A stretch of 64,000 nucleotides of DNA from Aradus depressus (GCA_963662175.1 OY759221.1:14795027-14859026); one strand, 5' to 3'. Shown: positions 46,001 to 57,119, counted from the stretch's first letter. Numbers and translations: made by a program. The notes: a model not told the origin generated them from the letters alone.

Positions 46001-49000
46001 GCCTAAATAAAATAAAATTATAGTCACATTATTATGTCCTCTGACAAGTAGGCTTCAAGAAAATATGTCAAAGACTTATTTATTCTTAATTATGTTTAAC
46101 ATTGAGAGATGTGCAGATATATTGTGCATGTGGATACAGTAGTTCAGAAGTGGGACAACTCATATTCTGAACTCGGATAATTGAAAATACAAAATTGAGG
46201 GCTTAAAATGTACATAACCTGTTATAGAATTTTCATTTTTTCCCAAATGATTAATTTCAGAAACATGATAATTTGAAATGTCTTAGTACTAATCTATGTT
46301 GTTTCATAAATGTAGTTGTTTTCCAATAATATGAAACGAAAACAAGAACTTCAGAAGCGAACGAAACTTCAAATGTGTTTTCTCAAAAATCAATAATTCT
46401 GAGATATCCCACTTTTGAACTACTATACGATATGTATATGATAGTAGCAATACCAAAAATACTCCCATATATTTTGTGAAATAGACAAGATTTTTTAAAA
46501 ACATGTTTTTCTTTATATTATTTGTTTTTAATATTAATCATCTAAGTTTTAACTGACTCTCAAAAACCAACTGACAGGTCTGGTTGAAAATCAATAGACA
46601 TCTTAATAAGGGACTTCTAGATCTTCATAAAAAATGCTGTATCGATACATTCACTACACTGGCAGTTGTCAGGGTTTTTAAGTTGAATCTCCATACGAAT
46701 TTCTGACCGATTGCATAGACCTAAACTTCTTATAGCTGGCGAAGTTATAATAAAATCACAAGATCGTTACCATCTCTAGAGAGAGGGCTTAACACAAAAT
46801 CTCAAATATTTTACTCACATTGACACGAAATTTCATATGTAAATTCAAAATCCCATAAAGATGACGCCTATTAATTAATTTTATTTTTTATTACCCTTTG
46901 AAATAAACTCTCACCAATGCTTATGAAGGAAAAAAAAGTGACTGAGTTTTTGTGCCATTGGTACCAAATGAACATTTAAGGGTTAGTTTCCTGTTCAGAA
47001 TATGATTAAAATTATAGTCTCTCATATAAATTTGATCTAGTGAGGAGGTATTTGATCAATCAGAATTGCATTAAATTTTTCTAAAAGTAGAACCTGGTAA
47101 ATGTTCTAACAAGGTTAATAAATTAAATATCGTCTCAGACCTGACAAATATTAGCCCCAGTGAAAATGACTCAAGTATTTCTTATGGGGATCAAACAATA
47201 ACAAGCTAGTACGTTGGGATTTAGTTACTCTGATTATACATTTTTAGTAGTCTAGATTCTACCTTCTTTACTAGGTCAGCATTCCTAAGGATTATGATTA
47301 ATAATCAATGATTTAGTTATTTAAATAATTAAATTTGCTACACAACAGCTTAAAATAAAGAAATATATACATTTATCTAGATATTTACAACGGCATATCA
47401 TGTGCCATTAGCAAATGCGATAACTAGTGCAGTGTCAAGTGCGTGGCTGCACTGCTGAGGTACGTGACCGAAGAGGAGTCCAGACTAATCCTGGAGCAGG
47501 TCCCTCTGCCATATCCGGTTGAGGTGTGGTGGATTTGTGGGGAGAGTGTTAGTGGATAATTCTTGTATAATTGGATTGGCGTGATGATGGAGTTCAACAT
47601 TCATTCCATTCGAAGTTATTAGGATTTAAGGGTGATACCCCTCTTCCTTTTCCTTCGTCCTCATGGAGTTTTCACTTTAAATACAAAATTTTATGTGGAT
47701 ACATTCATTACATCGGTAGTTATTAGAGTTTTTGACTGATTTGACTGAAAATCAATAGGTCTCGAATTTACATATGAACTTTCGGGCACATAAAATTCGG
47801 CGAAGTCAGTAATGCTGGAGAAGTAAAAGGAAAGAAGCATTGTCTAAAGAAAGAAACTTACTTCTGAAAACGGAGTACCAAAGTTGGTATGGTTGGAACT
47901 TGTCAAATCCTTGACACGACCAATACCATTTCCAGTACTTAGTAGCATAACGTTGATCGGCCGGTCACATGACTTGAGCCTTATTTCATATTTACCCTGT
48001 AAAACAACACATACTAAAAATAAATTGAGAAAAATATTAAAAATGTGTAAGAAAAGTTTTTTTTCATTTACGAACCCGTACATGAGGAGCAGGAACAGTG
48101 AGTATCGAATTCAGAGGAGCCTGAACTCCGAGAACTACATCGTTTTCAAAACAGTTGCATAAATCCTCTTGAGTCACATATGCCTCAGGATATGTCAACA
48201 TTTCTTCTGTACTTTGTTTTAAATTCTAAAGAGAAAAAAAAATCGAAAATAAAAATTATATTTCACTAACGGACTGTTGCGACAACAGGTTATAGTTATA
48301 GAGATAATGTGCACGTGGGTTTCAAAAGAAGGATTTCTCTTAAGGGGAAGATTAATTGTAACAATTTTTATCTAAAGGTGCATCCACCAAAAAAACATTT
48401 CCCCCAAATGTTTGCAATCAAATGTTTACATTTTGTCTTACAGCAGAACTTTGCAAACAGCAGTAGGTTTGCAAACGTTTGTTATCGATCCGACTAGAAA
48501 ACAGTTGTCAAAATGACACCGAGAAGAAAACTTATTGCTAGTGCCGCATTTATACTTATGTCTACTTCAATAGAAAAAGAGAATATATATAAAAAAAGAG
48601 AAAACAGAGATTTTGGGTATACCATTTTTTTTTTAACTAGAAATTCAATGCAATTGACATAAGAACAAGTGATAGGAGTGGTTTTGCCGTATGTCACCAG
48701 AAGATTTTGAATTCTTAACTTTCCTCAATACTGGTTCCCACATATTTTGCTATTTCACACCACGCGATGTTTGCCATAGTTGGCTTAGTTTGTAAAACTC
48801 AATTAATTCTAAACTTTTTTCGCTGTCCCACTCCATAAATGTTGTTGATGCATTATTTAAAAATTAGATGTGACCTAGTAAATAATAATATATAAATGTA
48901 TTAAAGAAGTTTTATTGAAAGAATTTATTAATTCAACATATCAAACTTACAAATTCTGTCTCCACTGAAAGTGCACAAACAATGAATTTCTTTTGATGTA

Positions 49001-51921
49001 CCGACACCAGTTGGAACACGAACAGATACTTGCAAATGTTTGCGCGTGCGCATGGTTCGCTTCGAGTTTGCAAATATTTTGCGCGCTTGGTGGATAAGCA
49101 CCTCAAGATTACTTGTAACTGACAGTATCGTATACTGTACTTATCTTAGACAGATAGGCCGGAAGACTAAAGTGGGGGAACATTAGAAAGGGGCGACTCT
49201 GCATTTTTCCACACATTCAAAGCACAGGTCATGAGACCCGTATATCGTTATTGGATGATATTCAAAAAGTAGGAAAAATATTACTATTTAGAGTATAGAG
49301 ATTAAACTGGAAAGGATGAAAGAAGAGTCGTCTCCTCAATTCTAGAGTTGGGATTTGTCTACCCTCACACACTCCATGATGCGAGTTGTGACACATATGG
49401 GGAATGCGCATCTTTGCCACAACCTGTCAAACGAATCCAGAATACATACATATTTTGAAACATTGTAAGAAAACTTTTGATTTGTTGAAATCAGATTTAA
49501 GAGAATGATGATATTTTGTGTAAATAATCTTAATCTGCCGGTAGCTAAGGGGTAGAGTGTAAGCCTACTGAGCTCAAGATCGTGTGTTCGAAACCCGGCC
49601 AAGGCCCTTATGTCTGGGACGAGAAAAACCCATGAGCACACCGTCCTTCGGATGTTAATCGATGGATCCGAGCCTGTACGATGTCAGATACTCGTTAAAG
49701 ACCTCTACCCTAGATAACTAAACCAGAATAGACAACATTTTGAACTCCCATTGTTGAGTCGGGTTCATGTCCACCAGAGCGACAAAGAGCGCTGTAATAC
49801 TAACAACTGAATCAGAATAACTAACTAAAAAGAGTCATCTGATAATCTAATGGTTCACGATTTCCATTTCAAAATATGTACAGTAGTTTCGTAATTTTAC
49901 ATTTTACAGCTAAAACATTTGGAATTCATTTTTTTTTTTTATTATGAGAAAATGGGCTAGCGAAAACGAAAAAAATGGTATAAAATATACTGACTGTCAT
50001 ATGACGATCCAAACTCTCCTCGTATTTTTTAAGATCTTTTAGATCACTTTTCAAGGATGCAATTTCATTATCACCCGAATAGCCTGCTTCGTCCGGGCCC
50101 CTATAACATGAGAACCTGTTAATTTACTAAACTACATACAACACTAGTATTAATCTTACATAATAATGATAAATGTAATCCCTCAATTTGAAGTACTCAT
50201 GTTACACTCACATAACACTTCAAAGTCTAGTAGCCTACAAAATTATATCAGAACAATTATTTTCTTCAAATTTCCTTATTTTCTATATTGATTTTTTAGT
50301 TTATGCTTTGATGACATTTTATTGTTATTAGTGTTTTGTATTTGGTCTTTATTCATTATTATTACTTATTTTAATTAATTTTTTTATATATTTTTATTCT
50401 CATAAAATTTGTTTAATTAATTTTTCTTCTTAGTTTTTATTTAACGTCGCATCGACTTCAGGGTCATTAGCGACGACTAATGTGTCTATATGACATTGCT
50501 ATAGCTTCCAAGGGAGTCGACAGAGGGATTTCTCGATGATGTTGAGAATTCTTAACATAGATTGCCTCTCCACCACCATTTTTTTCTTGATGTATTAAAT
50601 TTATAGAATTAAATTGTTATAAAGAATTAAAATGTTACATAGAATTAAAGCTTTTATTTCCTATTAAATTTTATTATGTTATTATTATTTCTTGCTGTAT
50701 ATTCAAGCTTAATTATTATTGTTTTCCACAAAGATAATGTAAATATATCTGTATATCTTTCTGACTTTTCTACCTCAGATTTATTTATCAATATTCGTAA
50801 GAAAATACGTGTCTAATTGTTAAAACATAGATATACAACAATTTGATAGTGATCAGTGGATAAAAGTTTCTGTATTTAACGGTGGAGTTCTTAATTTAAC
50901 AAATACATCAAATATACTACATAAAATTCTTGATTTCACGGAGCCGATAATACAGAGGTAATACGCTTGCCTATTGCAATAAAGATCGCGGATTCGAAGG
51001 CTGGCAGAGGCCCATAGATTTTTTAAAATGAGAGTTATAAGAACCTTAAGCCGTCCGCCGGATGGGATGTTAAGCGGTGGCCCCCGATGTCAGATATTCT
51101 AACGACTGCATATATTTTTTGCAAATTATCATGCAAGAAATAAAATAATAATATTACCTACAATAATATATGAGTCGTATAATAATTGAACAATGTCTGT
51201 ATGAAGCAACAAGTAAGCAAAAATTTGAAAGACAAATACCTAAATTCTTTATACTATACTTAGCCATAACAATTCGCTCATAATTTTTGGGAATGACTTC
51301 AGTATATTTAAAGCATTACTCATTTAGTCATACGCAATAATTATTTAAATATTTGTGTATGGGAAAAGTAGTACACAAAATGTATAATTAATAGGGAATT
51401 TATATACCCGACATATACCGTTTATTATATACTATTTAACTATGAAGGAACGATATAATGATAAACACCAAACTTAGAATAACAAATGAACAATGCATGG
51501 TCGTGGTTTCATAAAAATTATAAAAAAAAAATCTACACTTACTTCCATTGAACAATATTCTTCGTTTTCTTTTCGATTAGTCCAATACCCTCCAAGACAT
51601 TAGTTATATCATAAATTCTTCTTTTTTGTTTAACTGCTAACACCTCAGCAGCCTACAAAAAAATGGAAAGCTTAATAATACAATGCACAAACTATAGATC
51701 ATTAAATTAGTTTTCGTCAAACTCCATACGATTTTTTTTTTTTTAATTTATCAACAACATTATTATTAGTCCTAGATACTTATATTAGTATACGTATTTA
51801 TATAAAACGTATTCACCGTTTTCAAATGTAACATTCCACCAGGAGAATGTTGTAATAAATATACGAATCGTGTAGTTAAAAGTCCCAGAGATTTTTCAAA
51901 TCGACTCGGGCAGCCATCCAT
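43067..51921 (-). CDS. E2f4/5-like: E2F4/E2F5-type transcription factor
   Basis: Eight minus-strand exons: 51817-51921 (ATG at 51921), 51543-51652, 49995-50100, 48082-48225, 47862-47996, 45843-46002, 44251-44307, 43067-43182 (TGA). Phases agree throughout and give 310 residues; human E2F4 has 413. The DNA-binding winged helix is in residues 5-75, with [19 protein letters not shown], then [19 protein letters not shown] and NIVQWKG. The dimerisation coil is in exon 3 ([20 protein letters not shown]). The marked box is in exons 4-5 ([12 protein letters not shown], then [11 protein letters not shown] and [19 protein letters not shown]). The C-terminus [19 protein letters not shown] then ISDMYFE is the acidic pocket-protein binding segment. 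E2F4/5 pair with DP and, with RB-like proteins, mainly repress cell-cycle genes. There is no cyclin A-binding N-terminal extension, which fits the E2F4/5 subgroup. Exon 6 is the least certain in sequence, but its frame is the only one that joins exons 5 and 7. The donor of exon 3, GTCAGT, is weak. Confidence 0.92.
44937..45112 (-). mobile_element. SINE fragment with internal deletion
   Basis: GTGACTAATGCCTGGGCTCT, GGTGGACATGAGCCCGACTC, then after a deletion GTTAACGTCCCATCCGAAGG and the TTTATTTTACCTCCTAGAT end. It lies in an E2F intron, about 50 bp from a hAT-like MITE. Confidence 0.8.
45162..45639. mobile_element. hAT-like MITE with 8-bp target duplication
   Basis: The ends are CAGTGCC (left) and GGCACTG (right). 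Subterminal inverted blocks GGGGGCCCTGAGGC and GCCTCAGGG also face each other. The flanks are CAACAACC at 45154-45161 and CAACAACT at 45640-45647, an 8-bp duplication with one change, as expected for hAT. The 478 bp hold no transposase. A run of short GAA/TAGAA repeats fills the middle. It is in an E2F intron. Confidence 0.8.
45660..45710. repeat. perfect hairpin, 23-bp arms and 5-base loop
   Basis: ACAATTTCTATAGTTAATCT then TCA, loop ACTAC, then the exact inverse. It lies between the hAT-like MITE and E2F exon 6, in the intron. The arms are shorter than a usual miRNA precursor. Confidence 0.9.
46555..46890. repeat. family A fragments, mixed orientation
   Basis: 46560-46760 reads as reverse-strand family A (TGGTTGAAAATCAATAGAC, CACTACACTGGCAGTTGTCA, 'acttcttatagctggcgaagt') and 46790-46890 as plus strand (TTGACACGAAATTTCATATG then TAAATTCAAAATCCC). 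Two pieces therefore abut. It lies in an E2F intron. Confidence 0.55.
47635..47805 (-). repeat. family A dispersed repeat, fragment
   Basis: ATACCCCTCTTCCTTTTCCTTCG-type C-rich block, 'cattcattacatcggtagtt', 'attagagtttttga' and 'ctgaaaatcaatagg', in reverse family order. It ends about 60 bp from E2F exon 5. Confidence 0.6.
48365..49112. mobile_element. possible non-autonomous DNA transposon
   Basis: The left end AAAGGTGCATCCACCAAAA and the reverse complement of the right end, GAGGTGCTTATCCACCAAGC, are similar, and both are followed by repeats of AAATGTTTGCAA / TTTGCAAA. No clear target duplication and no transposase. It lies in an E2F intron. Confidence 0.45.
49530..49832 (+). mobile_element. 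full-length tRNA-derived SINE copy
   Basis: The head CTGCCGGTAGCTAAGGGGTA then GAGTGTAAGCCTACTGAGC (A-box-like) and GTGTGTTCGAAACCCGGCC (B-box-like) is followed by the full body: GAGCACACCGTCCTTCGGAT, GATGTCAGATACTCGTTAAA, CATGTCCACCAGAGCGACAA. The tail is shortened. It lies in the intron between E2F exons 3 and 4. Confidence 0.88.
50435..50515 (-). mobile_element. LINE 3'-end fragment
   Basis: Reverse complement of the 'gtcgctaatgaccctgaagt' then CGATGCGACGTTAAATAAAA block, which also ends the poly(A)-tailed copy at 55400-55513. This terminal block resembles the 3' ends of RTE- or I-like LINEs; the clade is a guess. Confidence 0.55.
50938..51110 (+). mobile_element. tRNA-derived SINE copy, 5' half
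   Basis: ACGGAGCCGATAATACAGAG then GTAATACGCTTGCC (A-box region), GATCGCGGATTCGAAGGCTG (B-box region), then GCCGTCCGCCGGATGGGATG and GGCCCCCGATGTCAGATA. The copy stops there. It lies in the intron between E2F exons 2 and 3. Confidence 0.8.
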
Positions 51922-52326
51922 TTTGACTTTATTTTTTGGAAAAACAAAAATTCAAAATAAACATGAAATTAAAATAATATAAAACATAATAGGAGTATAC
52001 TAGGAATATCACAAATTTAACTTGAAGAAAGTGCACAACACGAAGAACATCTACATGACGTAATGATAGCTCGATGAAGATGGCAGTACATATATGTAAA
52101 AATTGATAATTATATTATCCGAGTCAACCAAAAATATTTATATTGCGAGACATATTTACAAAGAATAAATTTTTGAAAATCTAAATAAATTTAAAATGAA
52201 TAGAGCAATGTATGATATATTCTAAATAAAATATTTGTAATCGTGGGAGGTTACAACTTGTTATACACCTTGTTTATCCTTACTGGTTCTTTGAGTTAGT
52301 GTTGTGTTTTTTCCGAAATTGTAGAC
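51922..52326. promoter_or_regulatory. shared divergent promoter interval, E2F and Nup62
   Basis: The two start codons are head to head, 405 bp apart, with no repeat between them, so both promoters must lie in or overlap this interval. I see no TATA box, and no clear E2F consensus (TTTSSCGC) or DRE motif; GTTTTTTCCGAAATTG just before the Nup62 ATG only vaguely resembles an E2F half-site. Confidence 0.6.
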
Positions 52327-53619
52327 ATGAATTTTAATTTCGGACAACAGTTGACTCCAAAAACAACGGCAAATAACCCACAAAGTCCAGGTAACACTCA
52401 ACCATCGATGGCTGGTGGCTTTTCACTTCTAGGGGCACAGGCACAACCAGGATTAGCGTTTGGGACTAGCACCTCAACCACAATGGCAAAACCTGGGACT
52501 ACCATATCATCCACAGTTGCCCCAACTTTATTTACCATGACTTCTAATCCACCACCAAGCACTGCTCCTGTTCCAAGTTCTTCTGCCAATACTGACTTCG
52601 CTCTCAAGTTTGGTGCGACAACTCCTGCATCTTCTAATAATCAGTTCAAGCCGGGATCATTGACAGCAGCGCTCCAATCCATGCAATCGATGCCTCCTAT
52701 AACCGTTCCACCAAGCAAACCAAAGGGAGAACTGATTTTCGGCGGATATGTGCCCCCCACTGCTCCACCTTTGAATTTGGGAATCCGCACCACTGCTTCA
52801 GGCACATTGCCTTTTGGAACTCCAACGACTACAACAAGCGCTGGTTTGAACTTTGGAATCTCCAAAACAACTGCTCCAGTACCATCAACAACATTCGCGC
52901 CTCTGAGCACTAGTGCACCTACTACTGCCGCTACTTCTATAGGGCTTACTTTGCCTGCTTCCACCACAGTAGCATCTCTTAGCACTGCTCTAGCCAAACC
53001 TGCTACTACAGCAGCCCCCGTTACTCCTCAAACACAAGCTATGAGCTTTCAAGAATTGGAAGAACTTATATTGAATAAATGGACCGCTGAATTGGTAGAA
53101 CAAGAAAAGGTATTTTTAAATCAAGCAAATCAAATTAATACTTGGGATAAAATTATTAATGACAATACAGAAAAGTTGAAACAATTGCACACAACCATGG
53201 AAAAAGTCAAGAAGCAACAAACTAAAATTAATGACGACCTAGAGGTTATATCAGCTCAACAGAAAGATTTGGAGACATGTCTAGTGCCAATGGAAAAAGA
53301 AAACTTTCCATTACCACCCCACAAGACCGATCCAAATAGAAAGAATCTATACATGAATGCAACTAATATAGATTCCCAAATCAAAAGGATGTCGGAAGAT
53401 TTGAAAGAGACAATTGAGCAGATAAATGAAACTTCCCGGCTTCATGATACTGAAGACCCTGTTATTCAAATCGGACGGATCCTAAATGCACATATGGAGT
53501 CTTTGAGATGGATTGACGAACATACATCCAAGATGCAAGGATATCTAGATTCATTATTAAAAGTTCATGATAATCTTCGACGGGAGTGTGATGTTATCAA
53601 TAAAATCGAAGGATATTAA
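52327..53619 (+). CDS. Nup62: nucleoporin Nup62 (p62)
   Basis: A single uninterrupted 430-codon frame. It encodes the central-channel FG nucleoporin that pairs with Nup58 and Nup54 in the nuclear pore. Residues 1-235 are low-complexity Thr/Ser/Pro/Ala with scattered FG dipeptides (NFNFGQQL at the start, then LAFGTST, LKFGATT, LIFGGYV, LPFGTPT, LNFGIS), the phase-separating transport barrier region. Residues 238-430 form the conserved Nsp1/Nup62 C-terminal coiled coil: MSFQELEELILNKWTAELVE, then long heptad-rich helices and DPVIQIGRILNAHMESLRWI near the end. Human p62 has 522 residues; the shorter length comes from the FG region. The ATG at 52327 is followed at once by the typical F-G start, which supports this start. 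No intron is present in the coding region, unlike the neighbours. Confidence 0.97.
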   Translation: MNFNFGQQLTPKTTANNPQSPGNTQPSMAGGFSLLGAQAQPGLAFGTSTSTTMAKPGTTISSTVAPTLFTMTSNPPPSTAPVPSSSANTDFALKFGATTPASSNNQFKPGSLTAALQSMQSMPPITVPPSKPKGELIFGGYVPPTAPPLNLGIRTTASGTLPFGTPTTTTSAGLNFGISKTTAPVPSTTFAPLSTSAPTTAATSIGLTLPASTTVASLSTALAKPATTAAPVTPQTQAMSFQELEELILNKWTAELVEQEKVFLNQANQINTWDKIINDNTEKLKQLHTTMEKVKKQQTKINDDLEVISAQQKDLETCLVPMEKENFPLPPHKTDPNRKNLYMNATNIDSQIKRMSEDLKETIEQINETSRLHDTEDPVIQIGRILNAHMESLRWIDEHTSKMQGYLDSLLKVHDNLRRECDVINKIEGY

Positions 53620-53714
53620 CTTGTAGAGACATGTTACCTACTTTCAACAAATGTATTGTATTTTTCTTATTGAAAACAAAAAAAAAAAATAAAAAAAATT
53701 GTTCAATGTTTTTT

Positions 53715-53720
53715 AATAAA
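53715..53720 (+). terminator. Nup62 poly(A) signal AATAAA
   Basis: The first canonical AATAAA downstream of the Nup62 stop codon that is not embedded in an A-run, 95 bp after the TAA. A/T-rich sequence follows. Confidence 0.6.
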
Positions 53721-53932
53721 TATGTTATAAATTCATTATGATAGTTGTGTGTTACTGTTACCTTTCCCATCTTTTGTATTTTTTTCAATAATTTTCATCA
53801 CTCTTCAGTGAATCTATAATACTGTCTCCTTTTAAAAATTCGTTCACGACTAGAGAACTCCAGTTAGTGCAAATGATTGTGTATCTAGATCTACCACTAT
53901 TTATATTTAACGCTTCTGTTCGTTTTTTTTTT

Positions 53933-54075
53933 TACTCATGCCCGGGCTTTAACTTAGAGGTCATATTGCCTACTACCAGAGCGCTCTTCCATCGCTGTAG
54001 TGGGTGTGAGCCCGACTAAATGGGACTCTTATATTTTGCCTATTCAGGTTTAGTGGACATGCCGGGCTTGCCGCT
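53933..54075 (-). mobile_element. SINE fragment
   Basis: CTCATGCCCGGGCTTTAACT then TAGAGGTCATATTGCC and ACCAGAGCGCTCTTCCATCG mark the tail part of the family, followed by GAGCCCGACTAAATGGGAC. The rest is missing. It lies about 300 bp past the Nup62 stop codon. Confidence 0.75.
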
Positions 54076-54657
54076 AAAGTTTTTTTTTTTTTTTAAACCA
54101 TGATAAAAAAAATAACTCAATGGTTTTTAATTGTTGCAACTTAGATAAAACTGTTTGGATAAAAATTTTAATAAAGCTGTGAAGCAAAGTAGTATATTTG
54201 ATGTGGATAATAGAACCGGATAGTCTCAACAGTATCCAATTACGTTGCCTATTATAAATTTCATAATCGAATCGAAAATATTTTTTGACGATTGGGTGAT
54301 ATTTATTTCGGAAAATTCAGTCTTATTCAGAAATATTTACTTTTCATTATTAATCATGCCTACAATTTCCAAAACTGGCTACATATAGAAGTAAGAAGCA
54401 TCATGGAATGAATAGTTCAATAACAAATTCATATTTCTCCGAAGAAAACTTGAAAATGAATATATATTTCATGAAATAATAAATTTACGTTCATGAATGG
54501 TTGATATAAAAAGTTTTGCGGTAATAGCCGCCAGAGCTGCTTGCTGCCTTATTTTCAGGCAAACATTTTGCCATTCAGTTCAGAAATATTGTCCCAGGTT
54601 GAATACAGTTTCATCCCGGATATTGTTCTCAAATAATACATAAAATTAACATACATA

Positions 54658-55482
54658 TACCTACTTACGCCCCACGTAGGTTGATTTAAAGGATTTAGGC
54701 GGTCGAAATTATTTTACAGTATATTTTGACTTTAAATCATGTATCTTATTGTAAAGTATTGCGCTTTGTAAAATTAGCATATTTTCCCCGCTAAAAAGTG
54801 AAAAAAATTAGAAATAAAAGACAGAATCTTGAAAAAAAAAAAATTATATGTAAAAAAAATAATATATTTTTTCGTAAGCACTTCGAAATTCTTTTCTTAG
54901 TCAGTTCCCTCCTCTCTAGACTTTTTTACTGGCAGTGTGTACGCCAGATGCAAAACGCTTTCGAACAATCGAATCCATAACAGGACAACTGGTGATTTTC
55001 CAGATATTTCATTTTTTCATCCAAATTAGGCAAATCTTGCTGTTGCATTTGATCGTAAAGATATTTACGGCTCACTACTTTTGTACCCGAAGTACCAGGT
55101 GTTACTAAAACCAAAAAAATCGCACCTACGAAACGAAAGTTGATTTTATTTAATTTTGTGATGTCATCCATAAAAAAATCTATAACTTGGTTATCTGCAG
55201 CTATCCGCACTCAAATTGTAGGTCAATAATTAGCCTAATATATAAAGTATGCAATACAATAACAATCATTACCCGAGAGGAGGCGATAATATAACAAAAG
55301 TCTTATAAACATGAAAATTAAGTAAAAATTCCATTAGAAAACAACCTTTTTTTATAGTTCTACAAATAATATAAAACAACGTTAACTCATCCAGTTCCTT
55401 CAAGACACAAAATTCTACGAAGACATATAGAAGCAATAGTAGTCGCTAATGGCCCTGCAGTCGATGCGACGTTAAATAAAAA

Positions 55483-55513
<31 letters not shown>

Positions 55514-55853
55514 CGTTAAAAATAGTTTAAAAATATCAAGAAATATTGATTTTTTCCTGAATTATTCGAATCCATCACAATCACTTCAAAAGATTAGAGG
55601 GAAAACACAAAATGTCTCTAGGGTCAAATGTTAACACTGAGAGCGTTGACAACAATGATATGTAAGCAGTGAGAAGAGCAGGTATAACTACCTTGCGCGC
55701 GTGCACGGTAAAAGATTCGCGAGTGGGGATGGTAAATTATTGTTACCTAGACATTCCTTTGGCTATGGGATTATTTTGGTATTTTTAACGTCATTTTTAA
55801 AATTTGACTTTTGGCCGCCTAAATCCATTAAATAAACCTATGTGCGCCGGTAG
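54658..55853. mobile_element. DNA transposon with about 45-bp inverted ends
   Basis: The left end CACGTAGGTTGATTTAAAGG then ATTTAGGCGG matches the reverse complement of the right end, CACATAGGTTTATTTAATGG then ATTTAGGCGG. TACCTA lies at both outer edges. The roughly 1.2 kb interior holds a 94-codon minus-strand frame (54926-55210; includes FMDDITKLNKINF and YLYDQMQQQDLPNLDEKMKY) that I cannot place; it may be a transposase remnant. A LINE fragment has landed inside. Confidence 0.65.
55400..55513 (+). mobile_element. LINE 3' end with poly(A) tail
   Basis: 'agtcgctaatggccctgcag' then TCGATGCGACGTTAAATAAA and a run of about 27 A. The same terminal block occurs inverted at 50435-50515. It lies inside the inverted-end element 54658-55853, so it inserted later. 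Confidence 0.65.
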
Positions 55854-56099
55854 GTAAAATAAATGAAAGGGAAAAAACACTTACATAGAATAATAAAAAA
55901 AATGAAACTTTTTTCACTTAAATTGGTTTATTTTGGTAAAAATACTAAATATTACATCATTTAATATATACAAAACATATTCATTAATACTATGGTCTTA
56001 AAAGAAATACATAACAAAAGAAAAACGGACAGTTGACTTTTTGCTTTATTTATTCAAATTGTCAATTTCATATAACTTAGACCACTAGCATACTGGTTT

Positions 56100-56420
56100 G
56101 TGTTCATAATTAGACCAATTTGAGTTCATAACTAGACCTGACGATGGTATAAAGCCGAAACCGGTAGTTTATATATATATATATATATAAGTTATATATA
56201 TATATATATATATTATATAAGTGAGGTGTATCGCAACACATTATAACAAAACACAGATAATTTATGGTTTCCAGATTTACTTTGTGAAGCTCCATTCTAG
56301 GAATAGAAAATTAAAATACACAATTTCTTTGTCAAACTTCACTATATATTCTCAAATACTCAACTAGTTTCGCCTTGTTAAGGCATTATCAAGAGTCACT
56401 TACAAACACAGATATAAGAA
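56100..56420. mobile_element. Penelope-like fragments with two hairpin motifs and AT repeat
   Basis: 56130-56170: 'ataactagacctgacgatgg' then TATAAAGCCGAAACCGGTAG. Next is a (TA)n palindrome at 56168-56215. Then 56350-56405: ACTAGTTTCGCCTTGTTAAG then GCATTATCAAG, which is the reverse of a second motif type that also occurs in both arms of the 62509-63093 hairpin. Confidence 0.5.
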
Positions 56421-56504
56421 TATTATACTCCTTCCACGGATGATATGAGAAAAGTGCGAACATATCCTCCTAGTCTCAGAATGAATCCAGGAAGATCTTA
56501 TTGA

Positions 56505-56660
56505 GGACGGTCGACCTTTTTCGCAGAATAGTAACATAATCAAGCTTTTTCCCCTTTGATTTCTCCCCTCTCAGGGAATAGTGGGATTGAAGAATACAAT
56601 TACTCCCGATTTTATAAGTGTTTCTAGAACCCCATAAAGATGAGATCTATTGATTTTCAA
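56505..56660 (-). repeat. family A dispersed repeat, fragment
   Basis: Contains the 'ccctttgatttctcccctctc' block, 'atagtgggattgaagaatac' and 'aagatgagatctattgatttt', in reverse family order. Confidence 0.5.
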
Positions 56661-56699
56661 CAAAATATTTAAAGAAAAATGTATATATTTCTTTATATT

Positions 56700-56870
56700 T
56701 TTAAACCCCGTCGCAAAAGGAGGGGTGTTATAAGTTTGAAGCCTTTGTCTGTGTGTGTGTCTATCTGTGGCATCGTAGCTCCAAGATGGCTGAACCGATT
56801 TCAAAGCGGTTTTTTTGTTTCAAAAGCAGGTTTTTGCGAGATGGTTCTTAGTCATGTTTGGTGGAAATCG
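56700..56870 (+). repeat. repeat with AAACCCCGTCGCAAAAGGAG signature
   Basis: Sequence AAACCCCGTCGCAAAAGGAG then GGGTGTTATAAGTTTG, a (TG)n tract, 'tctgtggcatcgtagctcc' and GAACCGATTTCAAAGCGG. A diverged relative is at 19470-19570. Such sequences recur in many arthropod genomes; I do not know the element class. Confidence 0.5.
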
Positions 56871-57119
56871 GTCACGTATGGCGTCTCCAAGATTTTCAGG
56901 TTTCATCATGTCTGTGTAGGGATCTCGGCCTTTATTACAGCTAGAGACTTGGAGTTTAAGCTCAAATCTTTATAAAGCAAAGCCCCTCCCCCCAAGCCTC
57001 CCCCTAACCCTTCAAGTCCCCCCCCCCCCCTCCCTCCCCCAAAAAAGCTCTTTCCACCAAGGTGTCAGTAAAAAGAATGAAGTAAAGAATGAACAACAAA
57101 TTTTTTTTATTGTTGGTTT

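Noticed and set aside
52300..52326. E2F binding site before Nup62
   Set aside because: TTTTTTCCGAAATT lacks the GCGC/CCGC core of the consensus, so autoregulation cannot be claimed from it.
52641..52997. 118-codon minus-strand frame in Nup62
   Set aside because: Shadow of the Thr/Ser/Ala-rich FG region on the other strand.
56160..56220. poly(Tyr-Ile) protein frames
   Set aside because: Translation of TA microsatellites here and at 62370-62407.
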